A stretch of DNA of 42,909 nt from Oscillospiraceae bacterium (GTDB taxonomy: Bacteria; Bacillota; Clostridia; Oscillospirales; Ruminococcaceae), in NCBI GenBank assembly GCA_009777635.1, contig WRLK01000026.1, forward strand, positions 1 to 42,909. The letters are read 5' to 3'. Position numbers and translations under genes: made by a program. Below are positions 9,024-15,645 of this stretch, piece after piece (the first letter of the stretch is position 1; every line of letters begins with the position of its first letter). The notes under the pieces were generated by a model. It had not been told where the DNA came from and ran no database searches. It saw nothing but the letters and a program-made list of their open reading frames with translations.

Positions 9024-9043
9024 CTTGCATCCAAGAATGCAAG
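9024..9043. promoter_or_regulatory. Inverted repeat in gntR leader, candidate autoregulatory operator
   Basis: CTTGCAT and ATGCAAG form a perfect 7-bp inverted repeat with a six-base spacer, immediately downstream of the gntR promoter and upstream of the ribosome binding site. GntR/FCD regulators often bind short palindromes of this type near their own start. Like the 8961 site it contains TGCAT. Confidence 0.5.
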
Positions 9044-9059
9044 AGGAAGAGGTCATGTA

Positions 9060-9752
9060 ATGTTAAATGGATATCCTAATCATATAAATGGTGTAGATAT
9101 TTACAATCAATTAAAAGAAGACATTCTTGCTTTAAGGCTAAAGCCCGGGCAAATGATTAGCGAAAACGAAATCGCCAGTATTTATCATGTTTCAAGGACG
9201 CCCATAAAAACCGCCTTCCTGAGGCTGAAGGGCGAAAAATATATAGAAATTATCCCGCAAAAAGGCAGCTTTGTCACCTTGCTTGACATGAAATATATCA
9301 AGGATATTATCTACATGCGCGCGGTGCTGGAAGTGGATATGCTCAACAATATCATTGACCGGGGCGATTCCGGCAAGGTTGCCGTCATACTGGAAAAAAA
9401 ACTTGAGGGGCAACACCGGCTGCTTGCAACCGGCGAAGTAACTCCCACCACTTTTTATGATATTGACAGCGCGTTTCATTATACGCTGTTTGAGGCCGTC
9501 AATCGGGAAAAAATGTGGGCTGTTATTCAGGATTGCCAGGTTTATTATACACGCTTCCGCATTTTGGATACCTTGACTACAGCGCGCTACCAAGAGCTTT
9601 GCGGCGAGCATGAGAAGATATTGCAGGCCCTGAAATCAGAGGATAGAGCGCGGCTTAAGACCTGTGTCTTTGAGCATTTGCACGGAAATCTGCACACCCT
9701 TGCCCCGAAGATTGAGGGGGAGTATAAAGACTATTTTATCCAATATGATTGA
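9060..9752 (+). CDS. GntR-family regulator, FadR/FCD subfamily
   Basis: A 230-residue regulator. Residues about 10-75 form the GntR winged helix (YNQLKEDILALRLKPGQM, then SENEIASIYHVSRTPIKTAF), and residues about 85-215 form the all-helical FCD ligand domain (DIIYMRAVLEVDML, with later His residues such as FHYTLFEAVNREKMW). FCD regulators commonly sense organic or sugar acids. Here the natural candidate ligand is a keto-deoxy-uronate intermediate, because kduI and kduD follow. The ATG at 9060 has GAGG seven bases upstream. Two palindromes in the promoter and leader suggest autoregulation. Confidence 0.88.
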   Translation: MLNGYPNHINGVDIYNQLKEDILALRLKPGQMISENEIASIYHVSRTPIKTAFLRLKGEKYIEIIPQKGSFVTLLDMKYIKDIIYMRAVLEVDMLNNIIDRGDSGKVAVILEKKLEGQHRLLATGEVTPTTFYDIDSAFHYTLFEAVNREKMWAVIQDCQVYYTRFRILDTLTTARYQELCGEHEKILQALKSEDRARLKTCVFEHLHGNLHTLAPKIEGEYKDYFIQYD

Positions 9753-9766
9753 CACGCACGCCTGTA

Positions 9767-9798
9767 ACACGGCTTTAAGAGCCTGTTCTAAGCCGTGT
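9767..9798 (+). terminator. Stem-loop between gntR and kduI
   Basis: ACACGGCTT and AAGCCGTGT form a 9-bp stem around a 14-base loop and are followed by an A/T-rich run with several Ts. It probably terminates or attenuates gntR transcription before kduI. Confidence 0.6.
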
Positions 9799-9831
9799 GC
9801 AAATAATTTTTATTTTAGGGGGAATTTTTAA

Positions 9832-10677
9832 TTGGATATCCGCTATTCCGTTAATCAGCGGGATTTTCGCCGCTATACCACTGAGGAAACACGCAAGGAG
9901 TTTCTCATCACCGGGCTGTACAAGCCGGATGAAGTGGTCGCCGTTTACAGTCATGTTGACCGCATGGTCACGCTTGGCTGTATGCCGGTGAGCAAGGCTG
10001 TCCCGATTGAACAGGGCATGGATGTTTGGGCAAGCTTTGGAACGAAATGCTTTTTAGAACGCCGGGAGCTCGGCGTTTTTAACATCGGCGCGGGCGCGGG
10101 CGCGATTACCGCCGACGGCAAGCGCTTTGAGCTGGGTAGCAAGGACTGCCTTTATATAACCCGTGGAACTGAAAAAATCCTGTTTGAAAGCGCGGACAAG
10201 GGCAACCCCGCCAAATTTTACATGGTCAGCGCGCCTGCCCATAAAGTCTGCGAGACAAAGCTTATCACCCTCGCAGAGGCCGCGAAGCAGACGCCGGGTG
10301 CGGCTGAAACCGCCAATAAACGGGTAATCAACCAGTTTATCCATCCCGCGGTGCTTGAAACCTGCCAGCTTCTGATGGGCTTGACATGCCTTGAGCCGTG
10401 CAGTGTTTGGAACACCATGCCCTCCCATACCCACGAACGCCGCATGGAAATCTACACTTATTTTGATATCCCCGAAAGCAACGTGGTATTGCATATGATG
10501 GGCGAGCCCGGGGAAACCCGCCATATCGTCATGCAAAACGAAGAAGCGGTCATCAGCCCGAGCTGGAGTATCCACAGCGGCTGCGGCACGTCGAATTACA
10601 GCTTTATCTGGGCAATGGGCGGAGAGAATCAGGAATTTACCGATATGGATACCATCGCGACAACCAATCTAAAATAG
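9832..10677 (+). CDS. kduI: 5-dehydro-4-deoxy-D-glucuronate isomerase
   Basis: A 281-residue KduI (the usual length is about 278). It isomerises 5-keto-4-deoxyuronate to 2,5-diketo-3-deoxygluconate in pectin breakdown. The cupin metal site is visible as SHTHERRMEIYTYF (two His and a Glu near residues 200-210) with a further His in SIHSGCGTSNYSFIWAMGGEN near residue 248. The start is TTG at 9832, with AGGGGGG nine bases upstream; no ATG or GTG fits as well. The encoded enzyme would take the product of the GH105 hydrolase and pass it to KduD, encoded 12 bases downstream. Confidence 0.95.
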   Translation: MDIRYSVNQRDFRRYTTEETRKEFLITGLYKPDEVVAVYSHVDRMVTLGCMPVSKAVPIEQGMDVWASFGTKCFLERRELGVFNIGAGAGAITADGKRFELGSKDCLYITRGTEKILFESADKGNPAKFYMVSAPAHKVCETKLITLAEAAKQTPGAAETANKRVINQFIHPAVLETCQLLMGLTCLEPCSVWNTMPSHTHERRMEIYTYFDIPESNVVLHMMGEPGETRHIVMQNEEAVISPSWSIHSGCGTSNYSFIWAMGGENQEFTDMDTIATTNLK

Positions 10678-10689
10678 GGGGAAATCAAC

Positions 10690-11484
10690 ATGCAAGCAAT
10701 GTTCAATGTGGACGGCAAAATTGCCCTTGTCACCGGCGCCACCCACGGCATCGGGCTTGAAATGGCCTGCGCCCTTGCAAAAGCCGGCGCAAAAATTGCA
10801 TTCAACGACACGAACGCCGGGGCTCTTGAGCGAGGGCTGGCGTCATACAAAGAAGCCGGGATTGAAGCGCATGGCTACCTCTGCGATGTGACGGATGAAG
10901 CCGGCGTGATGAAAATGATTTCCCAGATTGAGAAAGACGTCGGCGTGATTGACATTCTGGTCAATAACGCCGGAATTATCAGGCGCACCCCCATGACCGA
11001 GATGACCGCCGAAGATTTTCGGCTGGTGGTGGACATTGATTTGACCGGGCCGTTTATCATGGCGAAGGCTGTGATCCCCTCCATGCTCAAAAAAGGCGGC
11101 GGCAAAATTATCAATATCTGCTCGATGATGAGCGAGCTTGGTCGCGAGACGGTTGCGGCCTACGCCTCGGCAAAGGGCGGGCTGAAAATGCTGACGAAAA
11201 ACATTGCCTCTGAATACGGGCAGTACAACATTCAATGCAACGGCATCGGCCCCGGTTATATCGCTACTTCCCAGACAGCGCCCCTGCGCGAAAAACAGCC
11301 GGACGGCTCCCCCCACCCCTTTGACAGATTTATCCTGGCGAAAACCCCCGCAAATCGCTGGGGCAAACCGGAAGACCTTGCGGGTCCTGTAGTGTTTCTT
11401 GCGTCAAGCGCCTCGGATTTTGTAAACGGACATATTCTATATGTAGACGGCGGGATTTTAGCTTATATCGGCAGACAGCCGTAA
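10690..11484 (+). CDS. kduD: 2-dehydro-3-deoxy-D-gluconate 5-dehydrogenase (SDR family)
   Basis: A 264-residue short-chain dehydrogenase with the nucleotide-binding motif TGATHGIG at residues 15-22, the structural NNAG near residue 92 and the catalytic YASAKGG (Tyr-x-x-x-Lys) near residue 160. The C-terminus has the usual HILYVDGG strand. It reduces 2,5-diketo-3-deoxygluconate to 2-keto-3-deoxygluconate with NAD(P)H. The ATG has AGGGGG eight bases upstream. Its place directly after kduI identifies it as KduD rather than gluconate 5-dehydrogenase, a close relative. Confidence 0.9.
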   Translation: MQAMFNVDGKIALVTGATHGIGLEMACALAKAGAKIAFNDTNAGALERGLASYKEAGIEAHGYLCDVTDEAGVMKMISQIEKDVGVIDILVNNAGIIRRTPMTEMTAEDFRLVVDIDLTGPFIMAKAVIPSMLKKGGGKIINICSMMSELGRETVAAYASAKGGLKMLTKNIASEYGQYNIQCNGIGPGYIATSQTAPLREKQPDGSPHPFDRFILAKTPANRWGKPEDLAGPVVFLASSASDFVNGHILYVDGGILAYIGRQP

Positions 11485-11511
11485 TTTGATGATGAGCGGG
11501 GGAATATTGGC

Positions 11512-11673
11512 ATGTTAACGGTCAAGCCAAAAGAAAACTGTATGTTTGATGAAATTTCGCCGGGTGAGGTCATGCTCCGGCTTGACCCCGGCGAGGGGCG
11601 CATCCGCAATTCACGCGCTTTCCACATTTTTAACATTGTCAATACCGCTAAAACCGCCCCAATATCGACCTAA
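11512..11673 (+). pseudogene. Truncated 2-keto-3-deoxygluconate kinase (PfkB family), N-terminus only
   Basis: An ATG with GGGGG upstream, 27 bases after kduD, opens a 53-codon frame. The first ~38 residues (ISPGEVMLRLDPGEGRIR, then RAF) match the conserved start of clostridial PfkB sugar kinases of the KdgK group, which usually continue with a WEGGGEYNVARGL-like substrate-binding segment. From about codon 39 the sequence becomes unrelated (HIFNIVNTAKTAPIST) and stops. The full protein would be around 330-350 residues, so the gene has lost more than 85 percent and cannot encode an active kinase. The break lies about 110 bp outside the ICE end and its terminator, so a deletion or rearrangement rather than simple insertion is likely. 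Confidence 0.75.
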
Positions 11674-11695
11674 GAGAACAAATGAACAAAAAGCA

Positions 11696-11739
11696 AAAAG
11701 CTGATTAAATCGCATTGTTAAGCGAAATAATCAGCTTTT
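11696..11739. terminator. Bidirectional terminator
   Basis: AAAAGCTGATTA and TAATCAGCTTTT form a perfect 12-bp stem, with a nested TCGC/GCGA pairing inside the loop. It has As on one side and Ts on the other, so it can end transcripts in both directions. Its position just after the tRNA 3' half suggests it was the tRNA's own terminator. Confidence 0.8.
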
Positions 11740-11744
11740 CTTCG

Positions 11745-11788
11745 TGGCTGCCCGACTAGGATTCGAACCCAGACAAACAGAGTCAGAG
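11745..11788 (-). other. ICE attachment site: 3' half of a tRNA gene (probably tRNA-Gln, CUG)
   Basis: Read on the minus strand, this is a tRNA 3' half: anticodon loop CTCTGAC, T-arm CTGGG-TTCGAAT-CCTAG, acceptor strand TCGGGCA, discriminator G and CCA. The matching 5' half (a TGCCCGA acceptor strand, D-arm) is absent upstream. A 3' tRNA fragment next to a tyrosine integrase gene is the classic attL/attR left by an element that inserted in a tRNA. The loop reads CUG and the discriminator G agrees with glutamine; the isotype is an inference from the half molecule. The intact tRNA should lie at the far right end of the element, outside the window. Confidence 0.8.
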
Positions 11789-11819
11789 AGACTATCCAAT
11801 GTTGTAATTTATTCTTTTG

Positions 11820-12956
11820 TTATGCGGTTTTATGGGATTGGCTTTGGTCGGTTACACTACTGCTTGCACCAATTTTCTGCGCGGCTTCGTTCAGCATGTC
11901 CTCCGTAATATGAGTGTAAATATCGGCGGTAATTGCGATGGTTGCGTGCCCCATGAGATAAGACGCTGTTTTAAGCGGTACGCCTTTGCGCTGTAAATCG
12001 GTGCAATATGTATGACGCAAACAGTATGGTACAAGATCGGGCGCAATAACGGACACAATTTTCTTTAACCTCATTTTGCCGTCTTTCGCTTTTACTTTAC
12101 CCCATTTCGCACCCATGCTATCGTCCAGAGCTTTTATGATTGACTTCCATGATTTTGCTCGGCTGGTTTCCGTGTGTCTACGCCCTGTTGTGGATTGAGC
12201 AAATACAGGACTGAAAGGGTCGCCGCGCCGCTCAAGCAGTTTATGATAGAGTTCATCAGGTATGGGGACTTCACGCACTCCTGCGGCTGTTTTTGGCGCT
12301 TTAATATTGGTTGTACCGCTTTCGACAGCTTTCTCAATCTTAATCCTGTGACGAATAAAATCAATATGCCGCCAGTCGAGAGCGTCACGCTCGCCGGGAC
12401 GCAATCCGCAGTAGTACATCATTAAAAACATCAGCCCTGATGGGTGCTGTTCTGCAACCCGTAAAAAGTGTTCCCGCTCGAAATCTGTTAAGCTTCTGCG
12501 CTTGCCTTTGGTATATTGCGGCAGAATCAAGAACTCGGCAGGGTCATAGTTAATCAGCCTCGATTCCCTTGCTTTTCTAAATATTGCCTTCACGGTATCC
12601 CGCAGATGCTTTAAATCTGAGTAGCTTTTGCCTGCCCTGCTGTTCATCAATTTTTGCAAGTGAACATCTGTAACCTCTATGAGCCGCAACTCACCAATCT
12701 GCGGGATAATGACCTTGTCAATGTATCGTTTATAGTTTCTATAGCTCTTCTCGGTTATACCAGGCTTTTTATATACCTCCAGCCACTCGCGCGCCCACGC
12801 CTTAACCCGCATTTTTTTTGAAATGCCAACTAAGCCGTCCTCCAGATCTCTTTTGTGTTTTTCCGCTTTCTTGTCGGCTTCTTCTTTTGAAACGGTGCTG
12901 GTTCTTTCATATCTTTTCCCGCAATACATGAAAGTAGAACGAAATAATTTTTTCAT
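11820..12956 (-). CDS. int: ICE tyrosine integrase (Tn916/phage Int family)
   Basis: A 378-residue tyrosine recombinase. The N-terminus holds an AP2-like arm-binding region and a SAM-like core-binding domain (WAREWLEVYKKPGITEKSYRNYKRY). Catalytic residues are visible: Arg in YYCGLRPGERDALDW, the box-II PYCLRHTYCTDL (Tyr in place of the first His, as in many clostridial integrases), His in LMGHATIAITADIY and the nucleophile Tyr in that same segment. It would integrate and excise the element at the tRNA 3' end 30 bp away. The ATG at 12956 follows AGGAGG closely and is preferred over one 12 codons upstream. A TTGACA-17-TACATT promoter with a candidate operator drives it. Confidence 0.93.
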   Translation of the reverse strand: MKKLFRSTFMYCGKRYERTSTVSKEEADKKAEKHKRDLEDGLVGISKKMRVKAWAREWLEVYKKPGITEKSYRNYKRYIDKVIIPQIGELRLIEVTDVHLQKLMNSRAGKSYSDLKHLRDTVKAIFRKARESRLINYDPAEFLILPQYTKGKRRSLTDFEREHFLRVAEQHPSGLMFLMMYYCGLRPGERDALDWRHIDFIRHRIKIEKAVESGTTNIKAPKTAAGVREVPIPDELYHKLLERRGDPFSPVFAQSTTGRRHTETSRAKSWKSIIKALDDSMGAKWGKVKAKDGKMRLKKIVSVIAPDLVPYCLRHTYCTDLQRKGVPLKTASYLMGHATIAITADIYTHITEDMLNEAAQKIGASSSVTDQSQSHKTA

Positions 12957-13000
12957 AATTCCTCCTGTCTGTGGTACATTCTTACACTTCATTGTTATGT

Positions 13001-13029
13001 AATGTACCTAACCATACGCGTATTGTCAA
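13001..13029 (-). promoter_or_regulatory. Integrase promoter with operator-like spacer
   Basis: On the minus strand TTGACA (13024-13029) and TACATT (13001-13006) are 17 bp apart. The spacer holds the perfect palindrome ATACGCGTAT next to CCTAAC, a motif that recurs at the xre promoters near 34905-34966. Confidence 0.7.
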
Positions 13030-13042
13030 GAAATTCATACGC

Positions 13043-13276
13043 TTATAAAGGAGAAACTTTGTTTTTTGTCATTGCAACCGCAAGATCGTTGGCATTAACA
13101 TATTTGTCTTTTCCGGTTTCTTCAACCATAATGCCATGCTTGTGAAGCCATGCCGGAAAGTTTGCCCTGTTGCGCCCCGCGATTTGAGAAGCCCGGGTCA
13201 TATTAAACAGAACGCATCCGCCATTCGCTTTTGAAATGGTTTCAGCTAAATCCTTTTGTTCCTTGGTCATCAACAT
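13043..13276 (-). CDS. Small DNA-binding protein, candidate excisionase/regulator
   Basis: A 77-residue basic protein upstream of int on the same strand. The core VLFNMTRASQIAGRNRANFPAWLHKHG reads like a short helix-turn-helix or excisionase-type winged helix that picks a site, followed by a wing (IMVEETGKDKYVNANDLA). Size and position directly before int are those of Xis/RDF proteins of ICEs, but I cannot confirm the family. The ATG at 13276 has AAAGGGG five bases upstream. A strong terminator lies just upstream (13324-13354), so it probably has its own promoter or depends on readthrough. Confidence 0.6.
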   Translation of the reverse strand: MLMTKEQKDLAETISKANGGCVLFNMTRASQIAGRNRANFPAWLHKHGIMVEETGKDKYVNANDLAVAMTKNKVSPL

Positions 13277-13323
13277 AATGCCCCTTTCTTGTTGCTTTAC
13301 CATTCATTGGCAAAAACAAAAAA

Positions 13324-13354
13324 CCCTATTTGGCTCAAAATTTACCAAATAGGG
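13324..13354 (-). terminator. Rho-independent terminator upstream of xis-like gene
   Basis: CCCTATTTGG and CCAAATAGGG form a perfect 10-bp stem with an 11-base loop. On the minus strand it is followed by TTTTTTGTTTTTG. It would end the minus-strand small transcript that starts near 13515 and could also end operon readthrough. Confidence 0.85.
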
Positions 13355-13355
13355 C

Positions 13356-13384
13356 TTGCATTTCATTATCTAAAGTGGTATAAT
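13356..13384 (+). promoter_or_regulatory. Strong promoter for a rightward small RNA
   Basis: TTGCAT (13356-13361) and TATAAT (13379-13384) are exactly 17 bp apart, with an extended -10 (TGG before TATAAT). No gene starts within reach in this direction. It faces the minus-strand promoter at 13522-13550, so the two transcripts would be complementary. Confidence 0.7.
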
Positions 13385-13521
13385 ACCTGCACAGGTCTTA
13401 TACCGACTTTAAAAAATGTCTGCAGCGTGTCTATTGGCTGGTTTGGAGCCTTTAGATGCTGTGAATGTGATAGCCGCCACGCTATCCACATTCCAAGCGG
13501 GCATTTTTTATTATTTCTGAT

Positions 13522-13550
13522 ATTATACCACAGCATTTATTGCATAGCAA
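13522..13550 (-). promoter_or_regulatory. Minus-strand promoter of candidate small RNA
   Basis: On the minus strand TTGCTA (13545-13550) and TATAAT (13522-13527) are 17 bp apart, again with TGG before the -10. Transcription would begin near 13515 and run leftward to the 13324 terminator. A short tandem duplication (CAGTATTTTCCA twice, about 13561-13586) lies just upstream. Confidence 0.65.
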
Positions 13551-13640
13551 TAGTTTTTCGCAGTATTTTCCACAGTATTTTCCACAAAACATTCAACGCT
13601 TCCTCCTACTATTTAATAATCGTTGAAAACCCTTTGCCGA

Positions 13641-14183
13641 TTAGAGTGTTTTCATTGTCGAAGCCGCTAGAATCACTGATATCAAAATAGATGCAATCAA
13701 AAATATCATCTCGCCCATGGAGTTTGTAGGTATGCTTGCAATCCTGAATTTTTTGCCTGAAAAGGGTGCCAGCAACAGTATCCCATATGGGTTGAGCATG
13801 TCGCATAACAGGTGCGTCGTTGTCCCGGCCGCTAGGCCTATAAAAAGCTCCGGGAAAGGCGGATATGACCGGAGAATCATATATAATGCCATACAGGCCG
13901 CAATCCAAAACAAGGGCCAGTGCGTAATGTTCTTGCGGTGATGGAAGCTCGAGAACGACCGGGCCGCGCCCGATGCCGCCCGGCGAAGTCCCTTCGGGAT
14001 CAACAATCGCCTTATTATATGATTGATTTTCGAGTTAGGGCTGTCTATGTCCGGCAGGAGGCTTCCCAGCATGACGCCGCCGATCAGCGCGCCGGCGCCG
14101 GGGTTATGCAAATTTATTATCCCGGCGGAGCAAAGGGCGGCGGCAACCGCCGCGTTAAAGGCTAGATGTGTTTTTCCTGTCAC
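13641..14183 (-). CDS. YdjM-like membrane-bound metal-dependent hydrolase
   Basis: A 180-residue integral membrane protein of the YdjM/LexA-regulated hydrolase family (PF04307-like). Metal-binding motifs are in place: THLAFNAAVA at the N-terminus, GSLLPDIDSP near residue 45, HHRKNITHWPLFW near residue 85 and HLLCDMLNPYGI near residue 127. About four to five hydrophobic helices surround them. Family members are thought to act on lipids or other membrane substrates, but the reaction is not established. It is the last gene of the leftward transfer operon and overlaps the preceding 69-aa gene by four bases. Confidence 0.85.
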   Translation of the reverse strand: MTGKTHLAFNAAVAAALCSAGIINLHNPGAGALIGGVMLGSLLPDIDSPNSKINHIIRRLLIPKGLRRAASGAARSFSSFHHRKNITHWPLFWIAACMALYMILRSYPPFPELFIGLAAGTTTHLLCDMLNPYGILLLAPFSGKKFRIASIPTNSMGEMIFLIASILISVILAASTMKTL

Positions 14184-14389
14184 GGCGAGCCACCTAATGA
14201 ATTTTTTTCATCCAACTCTTTTTCTATTGCCGCGGCAGCTTCGCACGCCGAAGCCGCCGTAGCCGCCAGTGCGTTTTGGAATATTTCAAACTCCTTTTTG
14301 ATATCCTCCGGCGCACCCGGTTTAAGCTCAAAGCCCCCTTCCGGATTATCCTGAACCCATTCGCTGCCGAGTATTTTTGCGTCAACCAT
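14180..14389 (-). CDS. Small Ala/Glu-rich helical protein, unknown
   Basis: A 69-residue acidic protein; residues about 30-60 (IKKEFEIFQNALAATAAS and on) should form one long alpha-helix, possibly a coiled coil. It starts 18 bases after the zincin stop, with AGGAGGA upstream, and its stop overlaps the YdjM-like gene's start by four bases. No family recognised. The tight packing suggests it belongs to the same functional unit as the zincin or the membrane hydrolase. Confidence 0.65.
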   Translation of the reverse strand: MVDAKILGSEWVQDNPEGGFELKPGAPEDIKKEFEIFQNALAATAASACEAAAAIEKELDEKNSLGGSP

Positions 14390-14407
14390 AACCTCATCCT
14401 CCTCCTA

Positions 14408-15004
14408 TTAATTTTCTTTCCACGACCTGATGACGTCCAGGCTTGCCTTTTGCGCGTTCACGCCATTGACCGCCCAATCGGAAAATGCTTCCGCGAAAGC
14501 TTCATGCGCGTCTTTTTTTGCATAACGGGAAATTTTGCCCATAAATTCGCCGCAGCTTAATTTCTCCCCGTTTTCCCTATTATACCTCGCGTGAGCCATA
14601 TGCAGAACCGTTTCCACGTCCCGGAACCCCGGAAGCTTGTGGTATGACAGCGCATGCCCCAGCTCATGCGCGACAACGCCGGAAAGATTGCCGGTACCCG
14701 GCGGGTGGAAGTCCGATTGGCTTTCATAATTAAGCGTTTTATTGCCTATGACGATATTTTTATTTTCGGTTCCGTAGTATGCCAATACGCCCGGCGTTAC
14801 TATATCGGCCTGGTTCACCTCCTGTAAATTCACATATGGGTTACCTTCCAGCTCCGGAAAATGCTCGGTTGCATACGCCGCCGCTTTTGCGACCTCATGC
14901 ATTACTTCACGGTCTGCAAGCGTGATGTTTTTCACCTTTACAGGCTTATCCCGCCCCGCCGCTTGTTCGCTCCCTATTCCGCTGCCTGCGCCGCGCCCTC
15001 CCAT
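14408..15004 (-). CDS. Zincin-type metalloprotease with MGGRG N-terminus
   Basis: A 198-residue protein with the zinc-protease motif HELGHALSYH at residues 113-122 and a likely third ligand in AHEAFAEAFSDW near residue 172. This HExxH plus EAFAEAF arrangement marks a zincin. The first residues, MGGRGAGSGIG, are the short motif seen at the N-termini of phage-head-associated and mobile-element effector proteins. No signal peptide is present, so it is either cytoplasmic or exported by the conjugation machinery itself. Its ATG shares one base with the DUF4417 stop (TAATG). A role as a transferred or anti-defence protease is speculation; the protease fold is well supported. Confidence 0.78.
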   Translation of the reverse strand: MGGRGAGSGIGSEQAAGRDKPVKVKNITLADREVMHEVAKAAAYATEHFPELEGNPYVNLQEVNQADIVTPGVLAYYGTENKNIVIGNKTLNYESQSDFHPPGTGNLSGVVAHELGHALSYHKLPGFRDVETVLHMAHARYNRENGEKLSCGEFMGKISRYAKKDAHEAFAEAFSDWAVNGVNAQKASLDVIRSWKEN

Positions 15005-15645
15005 TATATTACCATTTCCGAGAACTTTTCATAAAACGTTGGGCACTTAATAATATTGCCTTCCGCTTCATCCGGAACCTTTCCGAAAAAAAGTATCGTT
15101 TCCGGCCCGAGCTTCTCCAGCATGGCGTCATACCCTTTCATAAATGCCTTTTTTGTTTCCTTGTTTAATTGTGTGCCAACACTGCTTACCGCCACCGCCG
15201 AGTTTTCGGGTTCCCCGTCAAAACACCAGTCGAAGCTGTCTTCATTCGCCCAGGAAATCGTGGGAATTACTTTGATACCCTGGCTTTGCCAATACGCCCC
15301 GAGCCAATGCTTACGGTAGTGATTGTAAATCATCATAGCTTTCGGATAATCGGAGTAAATGGAAAAGTCGGGCGAAAGCACGCAGTTAAATTTTTTTAGC
15401 AGGTCAATGTATTTTGTAGGGGTTCGCCAAACTCTTAAAAATTGGTAATCGTAAAGAAAAAAATGCACTCCATTATTTTCCGGGTTTTTGACGCGCGATT
15501 TCACGTAATTGAAGCCTGTCCAACTTTTGCAGTCCGGCATAGTTTCAGGATAAATTTTAGGTATTCCAAATTCTCCGCATCCGTGAAAATTCGCATATTT
15601 TCTGTTGTCAATGCTCATAAGCATCAATATTCTCTCGTTTTCCAT
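15004..15645 (-). CDS. DUF4417 family protein
   Basis: A 213-residue cytoplasmic protein. The segments HFFLYDYQFLRVWRTP, LLKKFNCVLSPDFSIYSDYP, HWLGAYWQSQGIKVIPTISW and the closing ILFFGKVPDEAEGN match the DUF4417 family, which is common on phages and mobile elements of Firmicutes. Its biochemical role is unknown. The start at 15645 has AGGGA eight bases upstream; alternatives lie at 15654 and 15624. With any of these starts the gene begins inside the end of the Ig-like surface protein gene, so the two are co-translated. Confidence 0.82.
   Translation of the reverse strand: MENERILMLMSIDNRKYANFHGCGEFGIPKIYPETMPDCKSWTGFNYVKSRVKNPENNGVHFFLYDYQFLRVWRTPTKYIDLLKKFNCVLSPDFSIYSDYPKAMMIYNHYRKHWLGAYWQSQGIKVIPTISWANEDSFDWCFDGEPENSAVAVSSVGTQLNKETKKAFMKGYDAMLEKLGPETILFFGKVPDEAEGNIIKCPTFYEKFSEMVI

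Larger units (their letters stand above)
13310..13520. ncRNA. Candidate pair of overlapping antisense small RNAs
   Basis: Two extended -10 promoters face each other across this segment: plus-strand 13356-13384 and minus-strand 13522-13550. The minus transcript would run about 200 nt to the terminator at 13324-13354; the plus transcript would cover roughly 13391-13510. Inside is a long hairpin, GAATGTGATAGC against GCTATCCACATTC with one bulged base, whose loop (CCGC) can also pair with GCGG just 3' of the stem. The minus strand has a 31-codon frame (MPAWNVDSVAAITF...) and the plus strand a 34-codon one. Neither has a ribosome binding site, so I treat the locus as non-coding. It is unlike any RNA family I can name. 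Confidence 0.45.

Noticed and set aside
11745-11815. An intact tRNA gene on the minus strand
   Set aside because: Only the anticodon loop to CCA half is present; the sequence upstream cannot form the 5' acceptor strand, D-arm or anticodon 5' stem.
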